Source: Atrina japonica
Taxonomy: Eukaryota; Mollusca; Bivalvia; Pterioida; Pinnidae
Assembly: GCA_030159075.1 (NCBI GenBank)
Contig: BROG01000487.1
Coordinates: forward strand, 323,001-387,000
Direction of reading: 5' to 3'
Length of the DNA stretch: 64,000 nt
A program made the position numbers and the translations under genes. Of this stretch, positions 1 through 12,562 are shown piece after piece. The notes under the pieces are model-generated. The model did no database searches. It had not been told where the DNA came from and saw nothing but the letters and a program-made list of their open reading frames with translations. Positions within the stretch are counted from its first letter, which is position 1. The number at the start of each line of letters is the position of its first letter.

Positions 1-675
1 ACACTGATGTCAAAGAAGAGAGAGTTCTTTAACACAATGTCTACCTTGACACTGGACTAAATAAACACTTATGGCTGTCTCTACCTATTTAAGGTCCTAC
101 ATGACGAGAGTTCGAACCCACACCTTTAGTCCGATGATGCTAGACTGTTGCAACGCAAATATAAATCTGTTTATTTATATACCGATGTGTCGACGTCATA
201 AACACATGCTATATACACTATGCGGCCTTGGAAACACCATATACTGTACTGGGGATTAATTCCAATGGATTGCAGTTTTCAGGTTTTTCTCTTCTCTGAA
301 AGGATCGCTGTATTCTTATATTCCTGGATAGGGAATATCTTACACCAACATCAGGTTCTTTTACGTATACACATTGTTCGTTAAAAAGTTATTCACGGAT
401 ACTATAAATCACGGATTTGTTAACATTGTGAATATATTAACACCGCGAATTATTTCCCTTTGTATAGCATTCAATTTTGATGGTTTTGCGGGCGTAAACT
501 ATGTGCATCTACACTGTGTGAAATAACCCGGAAACTTGGCCGCAAGGTATAAGCCATATCGCCATCCCGAGAACGAGGCTTACAAGTTATTAATCTTTTC
601 TTTAAAAAAAAAATACAAGTTGAAATGTCGAATGGTAGCGATATCATCTTATCAGTGAGTAGTTTGCCTCTGTAT
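1..675. other. AT-rich intergenic DNA without a recognised gene
   Basis: I see no splice-supported exon, RNA gene or long repeat here. The short open frames lack any recognisable domain. The stretch around 370-460 repeats words such as 'attcacgga' and 'acggatttgt', which resemble the dispersed element copied at 36684 and 41967, but the match is weak. Confidence 0.5.
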
Positions 676-679
676 CTGA

Positions 680-1430
680 TATGTTTATATGTTGAACAGG
701 CGCTGGCATACCGTATCATCTGCGAGATATAAACACCATTTACAAGTGCCTCTGTTTATGGATATTATAAGCATAATACGAAAGTTATAATGCTCAAGAC
801 GATCGTTTCTGTCAATAAGACTTCATCAGTTGAACTCCAATTTTAAATATAGTTTCTAAAGTGAAAGTGTTATCAATCAAGGCCAAATAAACGTATAATC
901 AAAATCCGTCTAAGAGTAACCACTGTAAAAAGATGGCTTTCCTAGCTTTTGAGGAATTCAGAAATTTAAATGTGCTAATAGTGCCAAATATTACTTTAGT
1001 ATAAGATTATCTGCTGATATCGAAATACCAGGTACTTAGTTTAGTATACCCTTGGGGACTCAAACGGTCTATCAGCAATGACAACGACCTAGTGGTTATA
1101 AATATTATTGGAATGTTTATATGTTGAACAGGCTCCGGCATACAGTATCATTTCGAGATATAAACACCATTTACAGGTGCCTCTGTATATAGAATATTCA
1201 TATGTTGAACAGGCTCCGGCATACATTATCATCTGCGATATATAAACACGATTTACAGGTGGCTCTGTATATAAAATATTCATATGTTGAACAGGCTCCG
1301 GCATACATTATCATCTGCGATATGTAAACACAATTTACAAGTGGCTCTGTATATGGAATGTTTATATGTTGAATAGGCGCCGGCATACAGTATCATCTTC
1401 GAGATATAAACACGATTTACAGGTGATAGC
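680..1430 (-). repeat. 82-bp tandem repeat made from a reverse transcriptase C-terminal fragment
   Basis: The word 'gttgaacagg' or a close variant recurs at 1123, 1204, 1286 and 1368, a period of 81-82 bp, with one detached copy at 691. On the minus strand each unit encodes a peptide of the type VYISQMIMYAGACSTYEY. This is the same C-terminal segment found in the RT pieces at 17287, 35880 and 37822 (family motif YISQ-IRYA-ACS-Y). So a short coding fragment of a retroelement has been amplified as a small satellite. Between the detached copy and the array lies one copy of a different dispersed repeat (762-1110). Confidence 0.75.
762..1110 (+). repeat. Dispersed repeat family A (about 350-430 bp)
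   Basis: It starts with a 'cataatacgaaagttataa' type head and ends near 'agtggttataaatattat'. The inner words 'gacgatcgtttctgtcaa' and 'gagtaaccactgtaaaa' recur at 7740-8000, 13165-13410 (reversed), 18720-18790, 41660-41775 (reversed) and 48915-49340. No protein is encoded in the copies seen, so it is probably a non-autonomous element. Confidence 0.7.
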
Positions 1431-1549
1431 AGGTTATTACTACTTTTATGTGAAAAAACGACGACGGGATAGCTGAAATCATCGCGTGTGTCGTTCATAT
1501 TTGAATATTGAAACTAAAGATTAAATCAATCGAGGGTATCTCCTGGTCA

Positions 1550-2160
1550 TTTTATGGGTTCTTCAAAAAATACCTCTATGGCCGAGTGATTTGAGCACTG
1601 AATCCGGAGTGCATTTTGTGACGTCATATGAGATCCGCTCCTTTTTGGCTACTTGAGCTAGGTAAATTTTGCAGTTTCTTGCTAATATCTCGAAACACGT
1701 GTACCAATTTTGATGGGGTTTTCGTCGTTTTTTTTTTACTTTTTTTTACTTAGAATGATGAGTTCTATAAAGACTGACATGTTCCTTTTTCACTGAGGGT
1801 GCTCACCTTTAGTGAGACCGGATACATTATACCCGGATAAATATCATCGCAGGTAAACTAATATCTTTCTCAGACAATCAATTTACGTTAAACCTGATGC
1901 TTACTAAAGGTGAGATATTTCGATATTTTGAGGTTTTGTGGTGATTTTATTTTTAGCACTAGGACACGAGGACCCCAAGGTACTTTGGAAATCAATCCGA
2001 CAAGCGCAAGTGTTACACCTTTCTGTACTTATTACCTTATATTTCATACATGCGGGTTACAGGATTTATCTCCCATTTCCTGAGTTATCTCCTCATTATA
2101 TCGCTTTTCTTGTAAAGACGTTTGTGGGCCAATTTTTGTTTTTCTGCTACACATATTCCA
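1550..2160. other. Non-coding stretch with a tRNA-like SINE head remnant
   Basis: Around 1577 the words 'ctatggccgagtgatttgag' resemble the A-box head of the tRNA-derived SINEs at 5293 and 20437, without a B box. Nothing else is recognised. Confidence 0.3.
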
Positions 2161-2196
2161 TATACACCTTACAAACCTAGGTTAAAATGTATTTAC

Positions 2197-2198
<2 letters not shown>

Positions 2199-2261
<63 letters not shown>
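2199..2261. repeat. (TA)n microsatellite
   Basis: About 31 uninterrupted TA units. The peptides predicted through it are artefacts. Confidence 0.97.
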
Positions 2262-2265
<4 letters not shown>

Positions 2266-2939
2266 TTCCAAGGTGTTTTTTTTAAGTTAAACTGGGTTCG
2301 TCGGGCTGTTCGTTTTTAAAAACGAAAATAATAAGTAGTATTTCGTCCAATTTGTTCAATACAAGATACTTGCTCTAAAGAAAGACAACTTTTGCAAATA
2401 GGTGGTTACTCCGTATTCCGCAAATCGAGAATATCGTGTATAACAGTTGTTAATCATAAAATAACTACGTATTATTAACCTTTCTAGAGTATATTTATCG
2501 AAGCAAACGTTTGTATGACCCAGGTGAAAATTATCTGAATACTAAACGTAACACTGACATAGCAGTGATGTTAAGTAATTAGAATACACACAGAGTTAGA
2601 CCAGATCTATAAAAAGAGCTGCCGTTATTGATGTGTCCTAAATATTTTCTAAGGTTCAATAATTTCGCCATTTGTTTGTTACGAACATGTTAATATTATA
2701 TGTATCACAGGTGTTTTAAATAACATGCCAAAACATTTATATCTGGGTATTTATAGTTACTGGGTAGTAACAGACTAAAGCGAATCTATATTATCATGGG
2801 CAGATTGCTGATTTCACGAGGTAGAATGTGTTTGTAGAGCTTCAAATAAAACTGTACAAATAATATTGTATAATAGTTAATTGATATTTCATACAGCATC
2901 GCGCTTTAAACCATGAAGTATGTAACTTCGTCTCGCATA

Positions 2940-3112
<173 letters not shown>

Positions 3113-3119
3113 ATACGTC

Positions 3120-4440
3120 ATTCTTTCTTTTTTTATACTTAGATCGATGTATACCATAGCAAAAAGAGAAATAAACAACTATAAAATTGTTAAATTGTGT
3201 GGTATAGGACTAGGCCTGTCTAATTGGCACCCCTTACTTTGTTGGAAGTGCGATGGCATGTCATTTTACTTTAATCTATTATGTAAAATATTGATTGCTA
3301 GAAATGGCCAATGTTTTGTAAAACATTGTTCCTGTCTGGATGACATTGATCCCATTCCAAAAAAAAGTAGCTGCGGCGAAATGTCTGTATCCATCTATAG
3401 TGTAATACGACGTTACGTATTGCATGGGCGTATTGAACTCTGAATTGTAACTGTATAATTACACATGCGTGTAATAAAGGTGCCAAAATTGTCATATACT
3501 AAATCGTTACTTCGGTGTGGACATATGATGCATATCGGACATGCATTTTTTCGCTACTAAAATCAATTAACTAGAGTTATCTCTCTTTAAAAACAATTCG
3601 TGATGAAGGGTTTTTTCCATTAAGATTATGATTTCAAGAATTATTTTGACTTTTTATGAAATAAGATATGTCCTCATTGAGATTTAAAAATTAAGCGTGA
3701 CGTCTTCTAATTTTGAGGATGGAAAACTTAATTGATGTTTTGTCATTCGTGGCATAATTTGCCACTGTAAGTCCGATTACGGTGGGCAAGTGACAAAACG
3801 TGTCGCCAGCAGGATGACCTGGGTTATAATACCAAATACATGTTCTTTGAAAATGGTAATGACTGTTTCTTTGGTTAGCGATCGGCACAATAGGCAAGGC
3901 ACGTGCTTTGGTGTTAGTAAAACATGTGTTAGTATATGTGGAAGCTGACAGCCACACAAACCGTGGGTTTTGTCAAACAATAAAGCAAAATAAAAATGCA
4001 AAAGCAAAGTAAATAAAACTGAATTAATTATATTTGAGTATTTATTTTAAATGTATTGGCAAAACAACATCACTCACAGTTTAATAGGAACATCCCATGA
4101 TGCTCTCTAGATAACTGAAGTGACACTATCATTATACATTTAAGAACGGAAAGTCTAAAAACGAATTATAGAAGTAACAGAAGTAACAGTAACCATATAA
4201 ATTTAAGATCGGATAGCAAAATAACGATATTTTTGTGAAGTTTTTTTATTTCTTGTATGTACTAAAAACGATACAGAAAGCATATTTGTTCAGCACTAGT
4301 CATATAATCACAATGACTAAATGACGATATACAAAATTATCTTCGGCAGAACTGGTCAATTTCACACAAAAACTTAACATTGGGACCATGTTTTAACATA
4401 GGCATTTGCGGTTTTTCGATTTTTCCGATCTCTAGTTATC
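3120..4440. other. AT-rich intergenic DNA
   Basis: No exon, domain or long repeat was recognised. A short palindrome lies at about 3454-3468 (attacacatgcgtgtaat). Confidence 0.4.
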
Positions 4441-4662
4441 AGGTCTTTTTATAGTAAGATATAGAAAGAAAATTACCAGGACCGGCGTTTGATCTCGAAA
4501 TAACCGGGTAAATCGAGATTACCGATCTCGATATAACGAGGTTTATATATATACTGTCAAACCTCGTTATGTCGAGATCGGTAATCTCGATTTACCCGGT
4601 TATTTCGAGATCAAACGCCGGTCCTGGTAATTTTCTTTCTATATCTTACTATAAAAAGACCT
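4441..4662. repeat. Near-perfect foldback palindrome with 104-bp arms
   Basis: The left arm 4441-4544 and right arm 4559-4662 are reverse complements with one mismatch that I can find, around a 14-bp TA-rich centre. Each arm begins at the centre with 'aaacctcgttat(a/g)tcgag', like the ends of pogo/Tigger-type Tc1-mariner elements. The structure therefore looks like two element ends joined head to head. The near identity of the arms suggests a recent origin or gene conversion. Confidence 0.85.
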
Positions 4663-4670
4663 ATTATATA

Positions 4671-4737
<67 letters not shown>
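4663..4737. repeat. (TA)n microsatellite adjoining the palindrome
   Basis: TA units directly abut the right arm of the foldback element. Confidence 0.95.
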
Positions 4738-4738
<1 letters not shown>

Positions 4739-5292
4739 CTTTAACTATCGGGTTTATGTATTTTAATTTTCAAGTACCCATCTTTACACCCAATTTGATG
4801 TTAGATATCCAATACCCATATCTTATTTTATCAATCTTTTTTTTTTCAAGTAACTGCTACATATTAATGTTTTCATCACTTAAAAAGAAAAGTCATCTGT
4901 TGCTAAAGAGGACAGATAAGCTATTTTGATCTGATTACTATTTGAAGTTCCTTTGAAGCTTTATATCTAAGAAGCAAATATCCTTTTTCGTAGTAAATAT
5001 TTTGTTGACGTTACTTACTATGAATAAGGAAGGAAAATGGCACTGGACGTTACTTAGTATGGACAAGGACGGAAATGCCATTGTATTGTTTTTGCTTGTC
5101 AATTACAAATACATACAATTTGCATAATAAGAAACTGACACATACTAATGCACTTGAGAAAGAAATTTACAGATTTCCACTCGAATGTGCCAACATTTAC
5201 AAGATGTCATTAAATATATGAGTCAGGCCTATGATTTGCAAAATGAAGATTTGATATACCGCGCAACAGAACCTCTGTGTTCGTCATCTTGT

Positions 5293-5525
5293 GGGGCCTG
5301 CGCGGACGAGTGGTTAGAGCATTGCGCTTTAAATCACAAGGCCTCTCACCTCTAGTTCGAATCCCGCTAGGGTAATTTCGAATCAAGTGGGAAAGTTTGT
5401 CAGTTTTCTTGTGGATGGTCGGTGGTCTTTACCCGGGTAACCGGGGTTTCTCCTCCACCAATAAAAACTGGACGCCATCATATGACTGAAAGATTGTTGA
5501 ATATGGCGTAAAACAAAAATTCAAA
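5293..5525 (+). mobile_element. tRNA-derived SINE
   Basis: The head 'gcgcggacgagtggttagag' carries a type A-box, followed about 35 bp later by a B-box-like 'agttcgaatccc'. The conserved body contains 'acccgggtaaccgggg', 'ggagga'-type words and 'ggacgccatcatatgactg', and ends in 'aatatggcgtaaaaca'. A reversed copy with the same body lies at 20437-20637. Confidence 0.85.
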
Positions 5526-5599
5526 TCAAATCTTGAAGCTTATTATTCATATTAAAGCCTCAATACTATTTATTCTGTGTTCTAGTTTGAACGAGACGT

Positions 5600-5900
5600 T
5601 AGCTGTGTTTTTGTTATAATTTCTTTTATTACTTTACTTAGATTCCTATAAAATAATAAAAAAGAGATGTACACAGACGCAGAAATTCTTAAATCCCTAT
5701 ATATTTTGTGAAAATCGATTGAGAAATCCAGGTTTGTTATTTTTTTAATTGCAGTTGATTAACTAAACCTTACTATTTGTATATGAATATCACTCTGGAG
5801 CTGACCTTATTTTCAAAACTTATATAGGAATATAAGATTTTTGTGTATAGCTCTTATTTGTTATTGTACATCAAGTACAAGTAATTAAAGTAGAAACAAT
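5600..5900. repeat. Dispersed repeat family B fragment
   Basis: The words 'ttaaatccctatatattttgtgaaaa' type and 'ataggaatataagatttt' recur near 7500-7720, 20700-20900, 14000-14080 and 34210-34350, usually after a 'ggggca(t/c)tag' head. No coding potential was seen. Confidence 0.5.
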
Positions 5901-6267
5901 CGTAATATTATTTTTTGGCTAATGCACCTTAAAAGTATTTACTGAAATGAAAAGGGAAAATATAAAGAAATAGAAAGCCAGTCCTTGACCTATTGTCGAT
6001 AGAGGAGCAGTCAGATTTGATAACCTATAACGTTCTCCTTCGACGTTAACACCTTTAAGTCAATATTTGTTTTCAATAGTTTAGTTTTGTGGTAGTTATC
6101 AAGGTAAGAATTGTTGACGGTGATTTAACAGCACGAGCTGATCAGCTGATATATACAAACAAACATTACTGATGAAAGATATGGAAACATAAACGGAGTT
6201 AATACGTACCCGGTAGAACCGAGCGAGAAATCTTATTTGTAAGTAACATTCTAAATTCTCTCTGAAG

Positions 6268-6417
6268 ACACACAACACACACTCACACACACACACACAC
6301 CCTACACACACACTAAGCACCAACACACCGACACACCCCACACAACATTCACCGACACACACACCGACACATCCACACACACACACACACACCGACACAC
6401 ACAAACACACACAAACA

Positions 6418-6455
<38 letters not shown>
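6268..6455. repeat. (AC)n-rich microsatellite with CACACC and CCGACAC variants
   Basis: An imperfect AC tract broken by interspersed CCGACACA units. Cysteine/valine-rich open frames across it are artefacts of the repeat. Confidence 0.95.
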
Positions 6456-6457
<2 letters not shown>

Positions 6458-6782
6458 GTAGTAACGCAGTCATGATATGAATACACTAAGATCTAATAGG
6501 TTTTTAATTTTGGAATAACCCATTGTAATACTTTGTAAAACGTTCTTAAAGAGAGTGATGATAGAGAATTTCCTGTCAAAAAGAATCATTATGACATATT
6601 TCCCGTTACTTTTGTAAGTGGTTAAAGAAGTAGATAACTAAGTTATTGGGTACCCACGCAACTTTTCATCTATTTAGAAATCGAGCTCAAATGACGATGT
6701 CTTAATAAAACTCTTGTCTTTAACATTTATTTCGACTTATTGATAAAACTACAAATCTGTAACACACATACACACAGCATGA

Positions 6783-6911
6783 CTACTACTGCTACTGTAA
6801 TTCTATAACTACTATGATCAATTCAGCTATTAACACCACTACTACTACCACTACTACTACCATTACTACTACCACCACTAATACTACTACTACTACTACC
6901 ACTACTACCAA

Positions 6912-6942
<31 letters not shown>

Positions 6943-6943
6943 T

Positions 6944-6976
<33 letters not shown>

Positions 6977-7048
6977 GCACTATTACAACCAGTACTACCA
7001 CTACTAATACCGATACTAATACCGATACTACCACTACTACTACCATTA

Positions 7049-7106
<58 letters not shown>

Positions 7107-7179
7107 AAAAATACTACTACTATTACTACTACTACGACTAAATCTACTAAATGTAATACTACTATTACTACTAGTACAT

Positions 7180-7258
<79 letters not shown>
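6783..7258. repeat. (ACT)n trinucleotide microsatellite of about 475 bp
   Basis: Long ACT/ACC/AAT trinucleotide runs, pure toward 7180-7258. The poly-Thr or poly-Val frames it opens on either strand have no flanking coding signal. Confidence 0.95.
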
Positions 7259-7439
7259 ATTTGCTGCTGCAACCACTTATTTAAATACCTGTGTTGCTAT
7301 TATAAAAAAAGAATAATCATTGAGTGTAAGTGTTGTTTATACAAAAATATTTCAAAAATGATAATTTAATATACCAAGTTAAAACATTGTTCCACTCTCT
7401 TCAAAGGTATTTGTTAATCATTCATATACGAGTCTAAAA

Positions 7440-8010
7440 TATCCATTGTGAAAGGGGCATTGGCTATTTAAAAAAAAATACATATTCTCTTTTTTACTAC
7501 TTAGATTGATATACAATACAAGAGATATACACAGCCATAACAATTCTTAAATTCCCATACTGTTTGTGAAAACGGCTCGGAAAACCCCGGGTTGGCATTT
7601 CACTTTCGATTGATTAATTCAGCCTTAATTTTCTATTGATGAATTCAGCCTTACTTTTCTATATGAAAGCAACACTGGACCTGATCTTATATAGGAATAT
7701 AAGATTTTTATGCCCGTGTATAGCTCTAATTCGTATTCTAATATTTTAAACATAATACCAAAGTTGTAATTCTGAAGACGATCGTTTCTGTCAATTAGAC
7801 TTCATCAGTTGAACCCCAATTTAAAATACATGTTTATTTCGAAAGAGAAAGTGGTAACATACAAGGTCAAATAAAAAACCTAAACGTATTGCCAAATTCG
7901 TCTAAGAGAATCCAAGGTGAAACAGATGAGTACTTCTGAAAAATTTAGAATTTAAATGTGTACTTAATATTACTTTAGGATACGATTATCAGCACAAGTA
8001 CATCAGCTAA
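7440..8010. repeat. Fragments of dispersed families B and A
   Basis: A family B head ('aaaggggcattggc') starts at about 7453. It is followed by a partial family A copy from about 7740 ('cataataccaaagttgtaat', 'gacgatcgtttctgtcaatt'). Confidence 0.6.
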
Positions 8011-8199
8011 TGCCCATTTAAGGATACGTATTCAATTCAGCTAACATTCTGTTGATTTAATGATTTTCGATATGTAAGTAAAAAAAAAAAAACACCACAG
8101 AATTTCACTTTCCGCAATCTTAAAAGCCTTGGTTACCATTACATTCATAAATCATTATACCAACAAAACCATTACTTTCAGGTATTAAAATTTCTGAAA

Positions 8200-11100
8200 A
8201 TGTCAAAGGCAGACGACGAAAGTTTGACGAATCACCAACAGCATTCCCTCCACCAGTTTCCAACATCCATTCCAATACATGGTGTCGATGGACAACCTAA
8301 TACTCCTCCACCGAGGTACAACTTTATTCCAACAAAACAGACTCCAAAGTCCGTTTTAGAAGCATATCTTCTCGCAATTCCTCTAGGGATTCTTGGGGCG
8401 CACCATTTCTACCTACGTAGACCTGGATTTGGCTTTCTTTATTTTTTCACATTTGGGTTACTCGGTGTGGGCGTTCTAGTGGACTGGATCCGACTACCAT
8501 GCTTAGTCAAAGAAGCCAACAGACATCTGGAGGAACCCATTTTTTCCCACAATAGGAAAAGAGTTGACGATACTTACATTATATGGTTCACGTTTGGTTT
8601 ACTTGGTGAGTATTTTTTTTCAAATTTTATTTATTCATTTTTCTTTTCTTTTTAAATGTTATATTGCCATATTTTTGCAATGATTACATGACTAAAAAGC
8701 TTCATGGCTTTAACACATACACAATCAAAATGTATATAATCTATCATTTACTCTCTCACACACTGACTGGTTTGTATAGAAAAGACAAACAGTGATGATA
8801 TCAAGAGCGACATTTGTTATGAATACAAATATTGAAATTAGAATTAAGGAATTCCACCTTAATTCGAAATTATCTATTTTCCGCATTTTAAGAAAACTTT
8901 GTTTTTCTAGTTTTCTTGTAATATTTCAAATGTTCAATAAATTCATTGAAAATTGGTACTCTCTTCTGTATGCGTTGTTGACATATATAAATTTTAGAAG
9001 AATGATACTCAGGTTCTGTTTGTTAAACATCTCAACATTGCCAAAATAATCCAAATTGTATTAAACACACAAAATACATACGTATAAAATGCAAATTAAG
9101 TTTTTTTTAAATTTTACCACATATTTGAATAAAGGACTTCAATGACTGTTTTGAATTTACCCTCAACCCTATCTATTGTTTTATTACATTTTTGTTTTTG
9201 TTCTGCATTTTCATTGGTCCAGAGACGGTCACGTGTTCTACAGTTTAAATTGAAATCGCACTGTAAACCGGATAATTTATCCTGCCGCACTGCTATGACG
9301 TCACAAAACTGTTTTAGCTCAATTTCATTTAACGCCAACTTCTCTGACTGCATGAAAAAGTGAGACAAAACAGAGGAACTGATAGAACTTGCCATATCTC
9401 TTTCAATTGTCTGTTAAAGTAAAATGTAATAAAACAATTAAAAGTCTTCGGCCGCGGTCGAAATTGTTTTTGTAGTCCATAAATTCTCTTATCAAACCAA
9501 AAGAAGTGCAATAATTGTATAAAATTTTGTAACGTTAACACAAATTTGATTTGTGTGAAAACTTGAATACGCTATCACCGTGTTATTCCATCTTAAGTGG
9601 CAAAATTACGTTTAGTTGTCCCCGAAAAAGGAAAGTCATTGACAACAGATTTGATTAACCGTATCAACGTCTGTTATTAATCTCATTTATTTCACCGCTG
9701 ATCCGGTATTGATCAGAATTTGACATTTTTCATCTTCGGATCCGATCCATTTCCAACATTTACATTGTCAACTAGAGGTGATACAGTCAGGAAAACATTG
9801 AATAAATCGACATTGCAATGCAGTGTTATTTCCTGTACGTTTTATCTACCGTTATTGGCAATGCGATACTTGTGCTTCATATAAAGAGATTTGGACAACA
9901 GAAATGACTATTGTACACAGGGTTATTTTCGCCCTGTGATATTTTCGCCCTAATGCACTTGCAAACGGTTTCGACCCACTTTAAATTCGCCCAGTTTTTT
10001 TACTATAAAAAAAATTTGACTTTACCATTTTGAATTCGCCCAGTTTTGAATTCGAGCACTGACGATGAAGACAAAAGGGATGAAAATAAACCGGGGACCA
10101 AAATTTCCCTACATAAAACTAGGCATTTTACATATTTTTGATACAATCTAATCTTATTAAATGAAATCAGAAGAATGTTTTGTTTTCAATGTCACAAAAT
10201 AACATTTTGAATATAAAGTTCAATTAATGTGATATATTTTCAATAATTATAGTAAACATCGTTGAGCGTTTGTAGCATTCGATGTTAAAATACTTAGGGT
10301 ACTGATCCCTTGATCAGCAGTAATTTTTGGTATGAAAGTAATCGTATTTCACTATATATTATACCTCATAGATGACCAACAGTCAGGTATTGGTTGAGTG
10401 CCGTCACGTGTCATGGCGACAAAACGTCGAGTCTCGCTTTCGTGTCTTCCTCATACGGAGTCCCTTGTAGGTTTTAGACAGAACACCAAAATAAACAAAA
10501 ATGTCAGATCACTTTCACTTTCCTTAAGCTCATAAATTTATAGTTGCAAAGAATAAAATTTGTTGATTCTGTATGTCGGTATAATAAACTATTGCCCTGG
10601 TAAAAGGGTGACATGACGATTTGTGTACCCAAATCATGTCATATTACCCTCCGGCCTCGGGAAATATAACATGTCTTGGGCAAAAAAAAAGTCATATTTC
10701 CCTACAACCACGGTACTGCTTTTTACTCCCTTAAAGGGAATTATTCTGTTTCTTGTTAAGAGACCACCGTGGCCGAGTTGTTAGAGGATCCACTAAGTTT
10801 ATCAGCGAGCCTCAGCTTAAACAGAAGATTATAACAATAAAACATTCTTCCTTCAGTTTTATTTCATTCACTTAACGGCAAAACCACGGTCCTGAATCGC
10901 TATCATGCTCTTTCCTAGTTTTATGTGCCCGAAATCATTCGTACATATCTTTTTTTTTAATTAATGGAACCTCAGTTACTATGAACAAGCAGTTCTCGTA
11001 TTCGGCAACAGATCAGATCGAAGCTTTTAAACAGTTTCAGAAATGTATGCGATCAACGGACTATGCGATAACTTCCGTTGCCAATCACAACTACTGTGAT

Positions 11101-12562
11101 TGGATACATGAAACATACCTACTCCTTAATAATATTCATAAGCTACGAATGACGTGTAGGGTAGGGAAGAACATAGCGATTCCGAACCATGGTTTTACAA
11201 CTATGCGTAACCTTGTTCTACACATCGCTGTTTTTACTATTTATTAATTACCAAATAATTACATCCACATTTGGTATTTTTGTAATTGTTTACAATGTCA
11301 AAATCTGGTAATTTTGCAGGTTTTCATCGCTTTTACTTAGGCGAAGTAGCCATGGGATTCTTGTGTTTGTTCACCTGTAACTTTTTCGGGATCGGTTGGT
11401 TGGTAGATATTTTCCTCATTCCTTCTTACGTAAACAAGGCAAATTTACAAAACGAAACGGACCCAGAAAAATCATTACCATTGGCGTATGCACTTGCAAC
11501 TTGGCCAATAACTGGGGTATTGGGTGGACACCACTTCTATCTCAAGAGGTACCTCTTCGGAGTTATATACTTTTTCACTTTTGGTCTTCTCGGTGTTGGC
11601 TGGTTTTTCGATTTTTTTCGTATGCCTTGTCTCGTCCGACGAAAAAACAAGCAGATTAGAGAAAACAACGATGATCCGAAGAAAACCTTGGACGATGCAT
11701 ACATTTTATGGTTTCCACTCGGAATAACTGGGTTTCATCATTTCTATTTAAACAGACCGTGCTGGGGTATTTTGTATTTCTTTACTTTCGGCATATTTGG
11801 CTTTGGTTGGCTATTAGATTTGTTCAGAATACCTTCTTTGCTGAAAAACTGTAATAATGAAATCGAGGCCAAACACTATATCATTAAGTCAAATCAGCAG
11901 ACAGGTGGCGCTGCATGTTATGAAGGATATCCGGTGGCGAATCGACGTCCTTTGATGTACGAACAACCACTGCCACAAGGTACGTCTTTCTTTTGTGTTT
12001 TGATATGTAATTAGTGTCTTTAACCCTTCCAACCCTACAGACCATAATAGACTGGTCATGAACAATAGAAAGAGCATACCGTTCGGATGCTCAGGGTGAA
12101 AGGGTTAATTACATATTACTGCTGCACGCATAATCTCACATTTGCTACCATTTGCAAATCGAATGCTCTGTCAGGTTTTTGATGTAAAAGCAAATAACGC
12201 AGTTTTATCATATATATGAAGTGTTACCATTGTTCGTTAGATCGAGATCTGGTTTGTCATGTTCTAATAGAAATGGAGTTTCTGATAGCCATCGCAACTT
12301 ATTTGTTAAACATTGTCATGTGTTTTGAAATGTTTTTATTTATTTTTTCTTTTAAATAGATAATCCAAACTACGGAAGTCATGCATGTACCACGAATCAT
12401 GTGCACGGAATCACGTTTCCTGATACGAACTACAGAGAACCACTACCTCCACCTTCTTCCGGTGTGGTTCGACTACATGGCAACACGTCAACATTGTATT
12501 ACAACGAACCGCCTCCACCTTATGCTAGTAAGATCAAACATGAGCCTGAAAAGGGTCCTTAG
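8200..12562 (+). CDS. Multipass membrane protein with four TM2 domains (3 exons)
   Basis: Exons 8200-8605, 11320-11979 and 12360-12562 join in phase (1, then 1) to 422 residues. Donors are g|gtgagt and g|gtacgt; acceptors are ttttgcag and aaatag. Each TM2 unit shows G-x-HHFYL-R/K or GFHRFYLG, then a hydrophobic segment, G-x-GW or GVLVDW, and a conserved acidic-arginine-proline end (D-x-FR-P). The units lie at about residues 50-105, 125-175, 190-245 and 255-305. The first intron splits the second unit right after its first glycine. The N-terminus has a PPPRY and the C-terminus a PPPPY motif, both matching the PPxY ligand of WW domains. An acceptor-like ttactttcag at 8172-8181 suggests a 5' UTR intron; the start at 8200 is the first ATG of that exon. 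The TM2 fold is known as a two-helix membrane module; the role of four-unit versions is not known to me. Confidence 0.88.
8606..11319 (+). other. Intron 1 of the TM2 gene, with repeats
   Basis: It holds a dispersed repeat rich in 'tattttcgccct' and 'attcgcccag' words (about 9915-10085), a tRNA-like SINE head remnant at about 10765 ('accgtggccgagttgttaga') and otherwise unrecognised AT-rich DNA. The open frame at 10981-11247 has no domain and lies wholly in the intron. Confidence 0.6.
12013..12110. repeat. Small hairpin MITE (family C), in TM2 intron 2
   Basis: It begins with 'taacccttccaaccctacag' and ends with 'cagggtgaaagggttaa', an inverted pair. Related short hairpins with the same centre (gaccataatagactgg, ataga-aagagcatacc) lie at 30943-31027, 31510-31598 and 43618-43689. 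Confidence 0.7.

Noticed and set aside
5293..5370. Genuine tRNA gene
   Set aside because: A and B boxes are present, but the sequence continues into a conserved SINE body shared with 20437-20637, and an acceptor stem does not pair.
6792..7284. Poly-Thr and poly-Val open frames
   Set aside because: They are translations of the ACT microsatellite, with no start context or flanking exon signals.
10981..11247. 88-codon frame upstream of TM2 exon 2
   Set aside because: It lies inside the intron that the splice phases require and has no domain.
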